DNA of 64,000 nucleotides from positions 34,795 to 98,794 of the forward strand of contig MTLP01000002.1 of assembly GCA_002009975.1 (NCBI GenBank), read 5' to 3'. The DNA comes from Thermococcus sp. JdFR-02 (lineage in GTDB: Archaea > Methanobacteriota_B > Thermococci > Thermococcales > Thermococcaceae). The notes under the pieces were generated by a model. That model was not told the DNA's origin and did no database searches. It saw only the letters and a list, made by a program, of their open reading frames with translations. The position numbers and the translations under genes were made by a program. This document shows, one piece after another, positions 1-8,849 of this stretch. The stretch's first letter is position 1. Each line of letters starts with the position of its first letter.

Positions 1-349
1 TCATCTAATTGGGAAGAGAGAACTTAGGCTTATGAAGTCAACTGCTATTCTTGTTAATACAGCAAGGGGAAAGGTTATTGACACAAAAGCTTTAATTAAA
101 GCTTTAAAAGAGGGATGGATTGCTGGAGCAGGTTTAGATGTATTTGAGGAAGAACCTTACTACAATGAAGAGCTTTTCAGCTTAGATAATGTGGTTTTAG
201 CACCACATATTGGAAGCGCAACGTATGGTGCGAGAGAAGGGATGGCAGAGCTTGTTGCTAAAAACTTAATAGCCTTTGCCAAAGGTGAAATTCCTCCGAC
301 GCTTGTGAATAAAGAAGTTGTAAAGATCAGAAAGCCAGGATTCGAATGA
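1..349 (+). CDS. gyaR: Glyoxylate/hydroxypyruvate reductase, C-terminal part
   Basis: Partial gene; the reading frame is open from the left edge and about 115 residues remain. It belongs to the D-isomer 2-hydroxyacid dehydrogenases, which reduce glyoxylate to glycolate with NAD(P)H. Visible are the end of the nucleotide-binding domain (NTARG, then GLDVFEEEP) and the catalytic-His segment APHIGSAT. The C-terminal tail ending RKPGFE resembles archaeal GyaR of Thermococcus litoralis as I remember it, which sets the name. The 3' end overlaps the convergent DUF72 gene by 23 bases. Confidence 0.85.
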   Translation, partial: HLIGKRELRLMKSTAILVNTARGKVIDTKALIKALKEGWIAGAGLDVFEEEPYYNEELFSLDNVVLAPHIGSATYGAREGMAELVAKNLIAFAKGEIPPTLVNKEVVKIRKPGFE

Positions 350-1043
350 AGCGCTTAGCATCTTCACACATAAAGGTATTGTTAAAATAGATGTAGCTCT
401 CACCCTTGTTCCATTCTTTTACTCTCTTTGCGATTTCTTTTAGCTCTTCCTCGCTGTATTTATACTTATAAATAATTCTACCCCTTTCATAAGCTCCGTG
501 AAGGCGGTAATAGTTAAGCATTCCCTCATGGGCTGGCTTTCTAACTAACGGATCTGTTACATCAATTAGGTTAAAATCTCTAACAAATCGCTTTATTGAA
601 TTTTCATTCCAACCTCTAAGCTCAATTGCAATTTCAAACTCTTTTCTATCAATTTCTGAAAAGAACTTTTCAGCATTTTGCCAGCTCTCTTCACTATCTC
701 TAAAGCTCTTTGGAAGCTGGATTAGAATGAACTTAGCCTTTAAAATCTCTGCTTCTCTTAAAGTCTTTCTCCAAAACTCAAAGACTTCCTTTGTTGGCTT
801 TAAAAATCCTACATCTTTACTTGGCGTTACATTACTCCTCCTCCAAGTTGGCGAGCTTTTTGGATGTGTTATTCCCTGAAAAGCTTTGATTGAAAATACA
901 AAATCTTCTGGTGCCTCATTCCTCCACCTTTTGAGGGTTTTCTCTTCCAATATACGGTAAAAAGTTTGCTGAATTTCCACAGTTTTAAAGTCTTGGAAGT
1001 ATTTCTTCTTAGCTTCACAAAAACCGCAAGTTCCTACTAACAT
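327..1043 (-). CDS. DUF72 family TIM-barrel protein
   Basis: Full-length 238-residue protein of the DUF72 (YecE-like) family, whose biochemical role is not settled. The family opening is seen at the N-terminus (VGTCGF, then [15 protein letters not shown]), followed by [12 protein letters not shown] and [10 protein letters not shown], and near the C-terminus [12 protein letters not shown] and YIYFNNTF. The length is typical of archaeal members. It stands alone and converges on gyaR, overlapping its last codons. A GTTAGTAGGAACTTG start region leaves the ATG at 1043 as the natural start. Confidence 0.85.
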   Translation of the reverse strand: MLVGTCGFCEAKKKYFQDFKTVEIQQTFYRILEEKTLKRWRNEAPEDFVFSIKAFQGITHPKSSPTWRRSNVTPSKDVGFLKPTKEVFEFWRKTLREAEILKAKFILIQLPKSFRDSEESWQNAEKFFSEIDRKEFEIAIELRGWNENSIKRFVRDFNLIDVTDPLVRKPAHEGMLNYYRLHGAYERGRIIYKYKYSEEELKEIAKRVKEWNKGESYIYFNNTFMCEDAKRFIRILAF

Positions 1044-1086
1044 ACGCTCACCAAGAATAAACTTAGAAATTCAATGCTAATTACCT

Positions 1087-1767
1087 TTACTCCTTCCACT
1101 CCAAATGTGCTCTTTTAACGCTCAGAATACCTGAGTAAGTGTACTCATCAAAATATCTTTCAACTTCATCAAAGATTATTCTTGCTTTGAAAAAAGGAGC
1201 ATCTTTAACAAAGGTCTCAAATTCGCCGCCTTCACCGCCTATGTGAATTCCATATTTTTGATTTAGCCTTTTGAGTTCTTCAACTGCTTTTTCATCAATT
1301 TTCCTTCCAAGCCACTCTTTTCCTAATCCGTAAGCAGAAACCCCAACAATAATGATGTCAAATCCTGCATGTATCATCTCTCTCAAAAGCTGCTCAGAAT
1401 TTTTGTGCCAAAGGGGAGTGTAGCTTACTAAACCAAGCTCATGACACACTTTTTCAATCCGAGTTCTCTGATATTCGCTCTCCAATGCTCCAGCAACAAT
1501 ACCATCAATATTTAAATCCTCTAAAACCTTTTTCAAATCTTCAACTTCTTTTTCCTCTTCTCCACTTGTGTATCCCTTAATAAGTGGGATTCCTATAGCT
1601 TTAGCTTGTAAATCGGTTAAATGTATGTTAGGGACGTGATACATGTAGCTTTCTTCACTTTTAGAATGCATACTAACCAAATGCTTCACTTCAAATCCCT
1701 GCTGAAGAGCCCAATACAAAGCATAAGTTGAATCCTTTCCTCCAGAAAATAAAGCTGCTAATCTCAT
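1087..1767 (-). CDS. Diphthine-ammonia ligase (Dph6-type ATP pyrophosphatase)
   Basis: 226-residue member of the DUF71/Dph6 group of PP-loop ATPases. These amidate diphthine to diphthamide on elongation factor 2, the last step of that modification. The PP-loop SGGKDS is at residues 9-14, followed by the family segments [18 protein letters not shown] and [11 protein letters not shown]. It lies 43 bases upstream of the DUF72 gene on the same strand and may be cotranscribed. The divergent intergenic region with the DIP gene is short. Family assignment is firm; the exact substrate follows from the family. Confidence 0.85.
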   Translation of the reverse strand: MRLAALFSGGKDSTYALYWALQQGFEVKHLVSMHSKSEESYMYHVPNIHLTDLQAKAIGIPLIKGYTSGEEEKEVEDLKKVLEDLNIDGIVAGALESEYQRTRIEKVCHELGLVSYTPLWHKNSEQLLREMIHAGFDIIIVGVSAYGLGKEWLGRKIDEKAVEELKRLNQKYGIHIGGEGGEFETFVKDAPFFKARIIFDEVERYFDEYTYSGILSVKRAHLEWKE

Positions 1768-1859
1768 TTTTGTCCCTCGAAAATTTTAAAACTACCTATT
1801 TCTTAATAAATTTTGGCTTTTAAATTTGGCTTGATTTTTGCCAAACTGGAGGTGATTCT

Positions 1860-3140
1860 TTGAAGGCAGTGATTCTAGCAGCTGGCTTAGGTACAAGGCT
1901 AGGTTCCTTAACAGAAGAAGTTCCAAAGGGGCTTTTAAGAATAGCTGGGCGAGAAATACTTTACCGCACAATGAAAGCTTTAGAGGAGCTTGGGATTGAA
2001 GAATTTATTGTGGTTACAAATCCCAAGTATAAAAGCAAATTTGAGGAGTTTTTAAACAGAGAAGGCTTCAAACATAAGATTATCCTGAATAAAAGCCCTG
2101 AAAGGGGGAATGGATACTCCCTCTACTTAGCTAAGGATTATGTTAGTGATAAATTTGTTTTAGTAATGAGCGATCATCTCTATGAGAAGGCTTTTTTTGA
2201 GAGAGCCTTGAAATGTGAAGGACTGGTAATTGACAAAATTGGAATGTTTATAAACAAGAAAGAGGCAACAAAGGTTTTATACGAAAATGAGAGAATTAGA
2301 GACATTGGAAAGCATTTAGAGAGATGGGATGGATTTGATACAGGCTTCTTTATCCTAACTCCAGAAATTTTTAGTTATGCTGAAGAGATTATCAAGGAAA
2401 AAGCAAAAGCAGAATTGAGTGAAATAGTAAAGAGAGCAAAGCTTAAAGTTAGCGAAGTAAGCGGTTACTTTTGGGTGGATATTGACACTCCAAGCGAATT
2501 AAAAAGAGCTAGGCGAGAAATAATAAAGAACTCAATAAAGGGAGTTGGAGATGGATTGATTTCAAGAACAATAAATAGGAAAATCTCAACAAGGATATCG
2601 GGGGTTCTCATTGATTACGTTACTCCAAATCAAATGACTGTGATAACTTTCTTCCTTGGAATCGTTTCAGCGTTAGTTGCTTTGTTTAATATACCTTTAG
2701 CTGGTGCTCTATATCAAGTAAGCTCAATTCTTGATGGTGTTGATGGAGAGATAGCTAGGGCTTCAATGAGAATGAGCAAGTTTGGTGGATGGATGGATTC
2801 CATTTTAGATAGATACGTTGATTTCGCATTTCTTTTAGCGTTAGCATTTTCAATAAATCCGAGTCTCAGGCTTTGGGTCATTATAGCTTTAGCGATATTC
2901 GGTTCATTTATGGTTAGTTATTCAACCGAGCGTTACAAGGCAGCTTATTCCAAAGATATCTATAAAGAGATCCCTGCCATGAAATATTTAATTGGTAAGA
3001 GAGACGAGAGAATATTTCTAGCGATGATCTTCTGTTTAATTAATAGAATACCAGAGCTTTTCGTCTTATTGGCAATGATAACCAATTTACGCATAGTTTT
3101 AACGGTTTGGCTAGCATGGAAGCATGACAAAAATATTTAA
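1860..3140 (+). CDS. Bifunctional CTP:inositol-1-phosphate cytidylyltransferase / DIPP synthase
   Basis: 426-residue fusion that makes di-myo-inositol-1,1'-phosphate-1'-phosphate, precursor of the heat-stress osmolyte DIP. Residues 1-220 are a nucleotidyltransferase (AAGLGTRLGSLTEEVPKGLL). Residues 225-426 are a membrane CDP-alcohol phosphatidyltransferase with the motif DGVDGEIARASMRMSKFGGWMDSILDRY (signature D-G-x2-A-R-x8-G-x3-D-x3-D, in its inositol form). The start is TTG at 1860, supported by GGAGGTGAT at 1848-1856. The next gene makes the inositol phosphate substrate, so the two form the DIP pathway. Confidence 0.92.
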   Translation: MKAVILAAGLGTRLGSLTEEVPKGLLRIAGREILYRTMKALEELGIEEFIVVTNPKYKSKFEEFLNREGFKHKIILNKSPERGNGYSLYLAKDYVSDKFVLVMSDHLYEKAFFERALKCEGLVIDKIGMFINKKEATKVLYENERIRDIGKHLERWDGFDTGFFILTPEIFSYAEEIIKEKAKAELSEIVKRAKLKVSEVSGYFWVDIDTPSELKRARREIIKNSIKGVGDGLISRTINRKISTRISGVLIDYVTPNQMTVITFFLGIVSALVALFNIPLAGALYQVSSILDGVDGEIARASMRMSKFGGWMDSILDRYVDFAFLLALAFSINPSLRLWVIIALAIFGSFMVSYSTERYKAAYSKDIYKEIPAMKYLIGKRDERIFLAMIFCLINRIPELFVLLAMITNLRIVLTVWLAWKHDKNI

Positions 3141-3317
3141 AAGTTCTAAACTCAATTATTATTTTAGAGGTAATTTTTTGCATCTTGACAGTCTTTGTCA
3201 TGACTTTTTAGCACCTTAGGGTTGTATTTAATCCTTGACATTTGATCCAATGTATCACCGAAAGTGTTATAAACTCAAAGAGACTTTAAGCTGTAAAATA
3301 TTACAAAACCAAAAACT

Positions 3318-3353
3318 ATTTAATATTTATAAAATATAGCAAATGCAGGAGGT
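3318..3353 (+). promoter_or_regulatory. Promoter and ribosome site of the inositol-phosphate synthase gene
   Basis: A strongly AT-rich TATA-like block (ATTTAATATTTATAAAATA) at about 3319-3337 precedes GGAGGT at 3348-3353, which is 7 bases before ATG 3361. An earlier in-frame ATG at 3343 has no ribosome site of its own, so 3361 is preferred. Confidence 0.6.
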
Positions 3354-3360
3354 TAGAAAG

Positions 3361-4512
3361 ATGGTTAAGGTTGTGATATTAGGACAGGGATACGTCGGAA
3401 GCATTTTTGCCCTTGGAGTTGAGAGGATAAAAAATGGTGATCTCGGCTATTATGGAGTCCCATTGGCAAACGAACTCCCAATAAAAATTGAGGAGATTGA
3501 GATTGTTGGGAGTTATGACGTCGATAAAAGCAAGATTGGAAGATCTCTTTATGAAGTAGTAAAGCTGTATTGGGATAATAATATCCCAGAGAGTCTAAAA
3601 AGCATTGTTGTAAGAAAGGGGATTCATTTAAGAAGCTTAAAAAATCTTCCAATTGAGGCAGAAGGATTGGAGGATGAAATGACATTAAGTGAAGTCGTTG
3701 AAAAGTTGATTGAAGAGTGGAAAGATCTTAAGGCAGAGGTCTTTATAAACGTCTGCACAACTGAAGCTTCTGTTCCCTTTGAAAGTAAGGAAGAGCTGAT
3801 AAAGGCAATTGAAGAGAATAATAAGGAAAGATTAACCGCTACTCAAGTTTACACCTATGCAATTGCCAAATATGCCAAAGAGGTTGGAGGAGCTGCTTTT
3901 GTTAATGCAATTCCAACCTTAATAGCAAATGATCCCGCCTTTGTTGAGCTTGCAAAGGAAAGCAACTTAGTGATCTTTGGAGATGACGGAGCAACAGGAG
4001 CAACACCTTTAACAGCTGATATTCTCTCTCACTTAGCCCAAAGGAACAGGTATGTTAAGGATATTGCCCAATTCAACATAGGAGGAAATACGGACTTCTT
4101 AGCATTGACAGACAAAGAGAGAAACAAGAGTAAAGAATTTACAAAATCAAGCATTGTTAAAGACATTCTCGGTTATGATGCGCCACACTACATAAAGCCC
4201 ACCGGTTTCTTAGAACCTTTGGGAGACAAGAAGTTCATTGCAATGCACATCGAGTATGTGAGCTTCAACGGAGCAGTTGATGAGCTTATGATTACTGGAA
4301 GAATAAATGATAGCCCTGCATTGGCAGGTCTTTTAGTGGATTTGGCAAGGCTTGGGAAGTTAGCTATCGAGAGGAGAGAGTTTGGAACAGTCTATCCAGT
4401 GAATGCGTTTTACATGAAAAACCCCGGTCCAAAAGAAATGGGCAACATTCCAAGGATAATTGCCTATGAAAAAATGAGAGTTTGGGCTGGATTAAATCCA
4501 AAATGGTTCTGA
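3361..4512 (+). CDS. myo-Inositol-1-phosphate synthase
   Basis: 383-residue NAD-dependent enzyme converting glucose-6-phosphate to L-myo-inositol-1-phosphate. The Rossmann start VVILGQGYVGSIFALGVER lies at the N-terminus. The family segments EVFINVCTTEA, VNAIPTLIAND, GDDGATGATPLTADI and the C-terminal NGAVDELMITGR are present. The start at 3361 follows the GGAGGT at 3348-3353. With the upstream bifunctional gene it supplies DIP, the phosphodiester solute that Thermococcales accumulate at supraoptimal temperature. The 220-base gap and its own TATA box suggest a separate promoter. Confidence 0.93.
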   Translation: MVKVVILGQGYVGSIFALGVERIKNGDLGYYGVPLANELPIKIEEIEIVGSYDVDKSKIGRSLYEVVKLYWDNNIPESLKSIVVRKGIHLRSLKNLPIEAEGLEDEMTLSEVVEKLIEEWKDLKAEVFINVCTTEASVPFESKEELIKAIEENNKERLTATQVYTYAIAKYAKEVGGAAFVNAIPTLIANDPAFVELAKESNLVIFGDDGATGATPLTADILSHLAQRNRYVKDIAQFNIGGNTDFLALTDKERNKSKEFTKSSIVKDILGYDAPHYIKPTGFLEPLGDKKFIAMHIEYVSFNGAVDELMITGRINDSPALAGLLVDLARLGKLAIERREFGTVYPVNAFYMKNPGPKEMGNIPRIIAYEKMRVWAGLNPKWF

Positions 4513-4607
4513 AATATCTATTTTCAATTCATATTTTTCTCTCTTTGGGAGCAAATTAAGGGAAGGTTTTTAAACTCCTTACCACTTCTCAAGATTGGGT
4601 GGTACCC

Positions 4608-5222
4608 TTGAGGTTTAAGGGCAAAACTTTTGGAAAAAATGTTAGGATTGAATTTGAGATATTAACCCTCAGCGAGCTTCAAATCGAAGATTTGGGAGAT
4701 TTTGATGTTAAAAATTTAAAAATCGAATTGCGTTCAACTTCATCTGGTCTTAAAATAATTGGGATTTGGGAAGGCAAGGTTGAAAATGCTGGTGAGGGTA
4801 TTAAAAAAGCCCTTGAAGAGAGCTATAAGTTAAAAGATAGATTGCTTAAAAGGATGAGGACAAAAGTAGAGAGCATAAGGAGCACAATGAATAGACTGGG
4901 GTTCAAAGAAGAGGTTTTAGGTTATGGAAATTTGATAAAATTCACAAAAAAAGTTGGCGACTATGAGATTGTGGTATTGGCTTCAGCAAGAGACGACTCA
5001 ATAAGGGTTGAAGTTTATGGAAATGATAAAAAGATTATAACGCCTGAAGTTGAAGCTCTCTTTGAAGATGTTGACATTGAAGAGCTCGAAGCCTATGATT
5101 TAGAAAGTGAAAGACAAGAGGAGAGATTGGTCATTAACATTGAGCTACCAAAAGGGGAAGAGAAACCAGAGAAGAAAATCGCTGAAGCAATAAGGCTCAT
5201 CGAAAATCTGTTAATGACTTAA
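4608..5222 (+). CDS. Conserved hypothetical protein
   Basis: About 204 residues with no domain I recognise. It is a soluble alpha/beta protein, rich in Lys and Glu, with a helical central part (about residues 70-100) and no membrane segment. GTG 4599 is in frame, but GGTGGT at 4598-4603 is correctly spaced from TTG 4608, so I prefer TTG, giving MRFKGKTFGKNV. It stands between the inositol synthase and pgk on the same strand. Nothing in the context fixes a function. Confidence 0.7.
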   Translation: MRFKGKTFGKNVRIEFEILTLSELQIEDLGDFDVKNLKIELRSTSSGLKIIGIWEGKVENAGEGIKKALEESYKLKDRLLKRMRTKVESIRSTMNRLGFKEEVLGYGNLIKFTKKVGDYEIVVLASARDDSIRVEVYGNDKKIITPEVEALFEDVDIEELEAYDLESERQEERLVINIELPKGEEKPEKKIAEAIRLIENLLMT

Positions 5223-5225
5223 GCT

Positions 5226-5270
5226 TATCACCTTTAGTGTTTAAATAACCTTTTAACTGCTTTTTATAAA
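5226..5270 (+). promoter_or_regulatory. TGM-like site upstream of the pgk TATA box
   Basis: TATCAC-CTTTA-GTGTTT lies at 5226-5242 and the TATA box TTTTTATAAA at 5261-5270. The Thermococcales Glycolytic Motif is TATCAC-N5-GTGATA, bound by Tgr/TrmBL1; upstream of a TATA box it activates gluconeogenic genes. The left half is perfect and the right half has two or three mismatches. pgk is gluconeogenic in Thermococcales, so location and function agree. Binding is inferred. Confidence 0.55.
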
Positions 5271-5288
5271 CATTTTCTTGGTGGTGGA

Positions 5289-6518
5289 ATGTTTAAGCTC
5301 ACGGATTTTGATTATCACAATAAAACTGTGTTTTTAAGAGCTGATTTAAATTCACCAGTGAAAAATGGGAAGATAATCAGCGATGCAAGGTTTAGGGGAG
5401 TTTTGCCCACGATACTGTATCTTCTTGAGCATGGAGCAAAAGTTGTAGTCTCAACCCATCAAAGCAAGCCGTACAATGAAGATTATATAACAACGGAACA
5501 GCATGCAGAGATCTTGAGCAATCTCCTAGGTCAGGAGGTTGAGTATGTTGAAGACATTTTTGGGAAATATGCGAGGGATAAAATAAGAGCTTTAAAATCG
5601 GGTGAAATAATAATGCTTGAAAATCTCCGCTTTGCCGCTGAAGAGGTTAAATATAAACCTTTAGAGGACTGTGAGAGGACGTATTTTGTACGAAAGCTGG
5701 TGCCTCTAATAGATTATGTGGTAAATGATGCCTTTGCAGCTTCCCATCGCTCACAACCTTCTCTGGTAGGATTTGCACGCCTAAAGCCAATGATAATGGG
5801 CTTTTTAATGGAGAAGGAAATTAAAGCTCTAAAGAAGGCTTATGAGAGTGATGAGAGACCTAAAATTTATGTATTGGGTGGAGCAAAAGTTGGTGATTCT
5901 TTACAAGTTGCAGAAAACGTGCTAACTCAAGGAAAAGCCGATTTAATTCTAACTGGCGGCTTAGTCGGACAAATCTTCACATTAGCTAAAGGCTTTGATT
6001 TAGGTGATGCCAATATAGAGTTCTTGGAGAAAAAGGGATTAATAGAACTGGTGGATTGGGCAGAGAGGCTTTTAGACATGTTCTATACCTTAATTAGAAC
6101 GCCCGTAGATTTTGCCATAAATTATAGAGGAGAAAGGTTTGAGATTGATTTGCTAAGCGATGAAAAGAAGTTTTTTGATGAATATGCTATAATGGACATT
6201 GGAAGCAGAACTGTAGAAAAGTATGCACAGATATTAAAAGAGGCTAGCATTATAGTTGCTAACGGTCCAATGGGAATATTTGAAGTTGAAGAGTTTGCTA
6301 AAGGAACGGTAGGCGTGTTTAGAGCTATAGGAAAAAGTGGTGCATTCTCTATTATTGGGGGAGGACATAGTATAGCCAGCATTTACAAGTATAACATTCA
6401 AGGAATTAGTCATATAAGCACTGGCGGTGGAGCAATGTTGAATTTCTTTGGGGGTAAAGGTTTACCTGTTTTAGAAGCTTTGAAGATAAGCTATGAAATT
6501 TTTAAAGATAAAATTTAG
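5289..6518 (+). CDS. pgk: Phosphoglycerate kinase
   Basis: 409-residue ATP-dependent kinase interconverting 3-phosphoglycerate and 1,3-bisphosphoglycerate. Substrate-binding RADLNSPV is near residue 18, MLENLRF near 110, the nucleotide site GGAKVGDS near 197, and the C-terminal GGGHSIAS and STGGGAML loops are present. The length suits archaeal PGK. In Thermococcales the ferredoxin-linked oxidoreductase GAPOR bypasses this step in glycolysis, so Pgk works mainly in gluconeogenesis. GGTGGTGG is immediately before ATG 5289. Confidence 0.96.
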   Translation: MFKLTDFDYHNKTVFLRADLNSPVKNGKIISDARFRGVLPTILYLLEHGAKVVVSTHQSKPYNEDYITTEQHAEILSNLLGQEVEYVEDIFGKYARDKIRALKSGEIIMLENLRFAAEEVKYKPLEDCERTYFVRKLVPLIDYVVNDAFAASHRSQPSLVGFARLKPMIMGFLMEKEIKALKKAYESDERPKIYVLGGAKVGDSLQVAENVLTQGKADLILTGGLVGQIFTLAKGFDLGDANIEFLEKKGLIELVDWAERLLDMFYTLIRTPVDFAINYRGERFEIDLLSDEKKFFDEYAIMDIGSRTVEKYAQILKEASIIVANGPMGIFEVEEFAKGTVGVFRAIGKSGAFSIIGGGHSIASIYKYNIQGISHISTGGGAMLNFFGGKGLPVLEALKISYEIFKDKI

Positions 6519-6531
6519 ATGAGAAGATTGA

Positions 6532-7296
6532 TTATTCAATCGTAGCCCTCTCAAAGGAATACATTGCAATTCCAAGTAAAGCGATGCTTAACAGAGCTAA
6601 AACACTCAAATCTGTCGTTATTGGAAATTTTGAAGTACCTAACAAGAAATATCTCGATCCGTCAACTGCATAGGTTAAAGGATTTATATGTGCTAAAACC
6701 TGCATCCAATTGGGCATTGTGTCTATTGGATAAAAAGCTCCGCTCAGGAAAAGCAATGGAAGCATTAGAAAGCTCATTATCATTTGAAAGCCTTCCATAC
6801 TCGTCATTCTCAAAGCTAAGCTAACGCCAAAGCTTGCAAATGCTACTGCTAACATGAAGCCAATTAGCAAAACAAATGGAATTCCTGAGACTTTTAGGCT
6901 ATCCGCTATCATAAACATCAAAAGCAAGATTACAGTTCCTTGGAAGAGTGATGTCAGTGAATCGCCTACAATTCTACCCACTATAGCGGCTTTCCTAGAA
7001 GCTGGTGCAACAAGGATCTCCTTTAGAAATCCAAACTGCTTATCCCAAATAACGCTTATTCCACTTATGAAACTTGAATTAAATATCGTCATTGCTACAA
7101 TGCCCGGAGCAAGGAATGAAAGATAATCTACCCCTCCAAATATTTGTCTTGCCATAGGGAAGTTGAAGACTTCACTCCACCCAAGTCCAAAGAATATCAA
7201 CCATATTATTGGATTTACAAAGCTCCCAATAACTCTTGAGCGAGCTCTTGTAAAGCGCTTAAGCTGGCGATAGGCAAGTGTTATAAATGCATTCAT
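6532..7296 (-). CDS. ABC-2 type exporter permease
   Basis: 254 residues with six predicted membrane helices, family ABC-2 (DrrB-like). Characteristic segments are the N-terminal RSRVIGSFVNPIIWLIFFG, the ABC-2 loop LKEILVAPASRKAAIVGRI, and near the C-terminus FLSGAFYPIDTMPNWMQVLAHINPLTYAVD. The start overlaps the ATPase gene by four bases (ATGA), so the two are translationally coupled and form one exporter. The cargo is unknown; relatives export drugs or lipids. Confidence 0.9.
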   Translation of the reverse strand: MNAFITLAYRQLKRFTRARSRVIGSFVNPIIWLIFFGLGWSEVFNFPMARQIFGGVDYLSFLAPGIVAMTIFNSSFISGISVIWDKQFGFLKEILVAPASRKAAIVGRIVGDSLTSLFQGTVILLLMFMIADSLKVSGIPFVLLIGFMLAVAFASFGVSLALRMTSMEGFQMIMSFLMLPLLFLSGAFYPIDTMPNWMQVLAHINPLTYAVDGSRYFLLGTSKFPITTDLSVLALLSIALLGIAMYSFERATIE

Positions 7297-8273
7297 CTGA
7301 ATCTCCTCCTAGCAACTGTCTTTAATATAGCAAAACTTTCCCCATTTTCTTCCCTAATCTCCCTTCCTGTCAAATAAAGGAACACATCATTTAGCGTTGG
7401 CTTATGATAACTCACTTCAAGAATTTTCCAACTTTTTTGGATTGAAAGCTCGAAAATCTTTGGAATTGCCTCACTTGCATTTTCAACCCCCAACTCTATC
7501 CTTCCATCCGGTAAAATCTTGCAATCCTTAATAAACTCCGCCTTTATACACTCAATCATTCCATTTGTGAACTTCAAGTACACTACGTCATTTCCAATAA
7601 GTCTCTTAAGCTCATCTGCTGTTCCCTCTGCTATAATTTTACCGTGGTCAATTATTGCTATTCTATCAGCTAACTGATCAGCTTCATCCATGTAATGCGT
7701 CGTTAGAAAAATCGTCATATCCCTCTCTTTCTTCATCCTCTTTATATACTCCCAAATATGAGCTCGTGTATGTGGATCTAAGCCTATTGTAGGTTCATCT
7801 AAAAAGAGAATCTCAGGTTCATGAATCAAAGCTCTTGCAATCTCCAAACGTCTTGCCATCCCGCCACTAAATGTTTTAACGACCTTATCCTTAAACCTCT
7901 CAAGCTCGACAAATTTTAAAAGATCGTTGATTCTTTCTTTAAGCTTAATTCCATTGTATCCATAGATTTTACCATGAATATACATGTTCTCATAAGCCGT
8001 TAATTCTCTATCCAAGCTTGGATCTTGAAAAACTATCCCAATTTTCTTGCGAACTTCGCTCGGTTCCTTAACAACATCATAACCAGCAACTGTAGCTCTT
8101 CCCTCCGTTGGTTTTAGGAGCGTCGTTAACATGTTTATTGTGGTTGTCTTTCCAGCACCATTTGGACCTAAAAATGCAAAGATCTCGCCTTTTTTGACTG
8201 TAAAATTAACATGATCAACTGCTATTAAATCGCCGAATCTTTTGGTTAAGTTCTCAACTTCAATTGCATACAT
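7293..8273 (-). CDS. ABC exporter ATP-binding protein (DrrA-type)
   Basis: 326 residues. Walker A GPNGAGKTT is near residue 37, signature FSGGMARRLEIARAL near 140, Walker B EILFLDEPTIGLD near 160 and the H-loop LTTHYMDEADQLA near 190. A C-terminal domain of about 100 residues is typical of DrrA-like ATPases. It is the middle gene of a PadR-ATPase-permease operon; its ATG is directly after the regulator's stop. It pairs with the ABC-2 permease to form a membrane exporter. Confidence 0.93.
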   Translation of the reverse strand: MYAIEVENLTKRFGDLIAVDHVNFTVKKGEIFAFLGPNGAGKTTTINMLTTLLKPTEGRATVAGYDVVKEPSEVRKKIGIVFQDPSLDRELTAYENMYIHGKIYGYNGIKLKERINDLLKFVELERFKDKVVKTFSGGMARRLEIARALIHEPEILFLDEPTIGLDPHTRAHIWEYIKRMKKERDMTIFLTTHYMDEADQLADRIAIIDHGKIIAEGTADELKRLIGNDVVYLKFTNGMIECIKAEFIKDCKILPDGRIELGVENASEAIPKIFELSIQKSWKILEVSYHKPTLNDVFLYLTGREIREENGESFAILKTVARRRFR

Positions 8274-8738
8274 TCAATCACCACCAAATTCCACAATAAA
8301 TTTTATTTCTCTGGCGCATTTTCGCATTAACTCTCCTAATTTCTCCTTTTGCTCATCATTAAGTTCAGGGAACTTTTTAATCATCAAGAATATCGCATCC
8401 CTCAATTCTCTTCCTCCCAAGTTGAAAAACTCACCCATCACTTTAGCGTGATTTAACACTCTTTCAAGTTCTTTTTTATGTTCTTCGAGGTACTTTTTGC
8501 CATTTTCTGTGATTTTATATGTTTTCTTTTCTCTTTTTCCTTTTCCAACAGTCTCTATAAGACCACTTTTCTTTAAACTTGATAATGTGGGATAGATTAT
8601 TCCAGCACTCGGTCTGTAGTCACTAAACAGCTCACTCAGCTTTTGCATTATTGCATAACCATGCAAAGGTTCCTTCTCTAGAACATAGAGGATTAGAAGC
8701 TTGAGCGATCCTTTAAACTTTCTAAGCACGCTTTCCAT
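8274..8738 (-). CDS. PadR family transcriptional regulator
   Basis: 154 residues. The winged-helix PadR domain covers residues 10-90: LYVLEKEPLHGYAIMQKL, then SAGIIYPTLSSLKKSGLIE and KKTYKITENGKKYL. A helical C-terminal part follows, probably for dimerisation. It heads the ABC exporter operon, as PadR repressors of drug exporters usually do. A palindromic sequence lies between its TATA box and its start codon, so autoregulation is likely. Confidence 0.9.
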   Translation of the reverse strand: MESVLRKFKGSLKLLILYVLEKEPLHGYAIMQKLSELFSDYRPSAGIIYPTLSSLKKSGLIETVGKGKREKKTYKITENGKKYLEEHKKELERVLNHAKVMGEFFNLGGRELRDAIFLMIKKFPELNDEQKEKLGELMRKCAREIKFIVEFGGD

Positions 8739-8744
8739 ATTATC

Positions 8745-8799
8745 ACCGATATGTCTTCAGATATATCTAGAGTTATAAGACTTTCGGTATCTTTATATA
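8745..8799 (-). promoter_or_regulatory. PadR operon promoter with palindromic operator candidate
   Basis: Read on the minus strand, an AATATATAAAG TATA-like box (8790-8800) is followed by two inverted arms, ACCGAAAGTCTT and AAGACATATCGGT, around the perfect palindrome AGATATATCT at 8759-8768. The symmetric site sits between TATA box and the PadR start codon, where a repressor would act. Confidence 0.55.
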
Positions 8800-8813
8800 T
8801 TCGGGGTACGAAA

Positions 8814-8833
8814 TACTTCTGGGGGCAGAAGTA
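8814..8833 (+). promoter_or_regulatory. Inverted repeat in the leader of the P-loop ATPase gene
   Basis: TACTTCTG (8814-8821) and CAGAAGTA (8826-8833) are perfect 8-base inverted arms separated by GGGG. It lies 16 bases before ATG 8850 and upstream of the GGAGGG ribosome site. It could be an operator or an RNA hairpin; the sequence does not decide. Confidence 0.5.
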
Positions 8834-8849
8834 GTTCGGAGGGCTGTAA

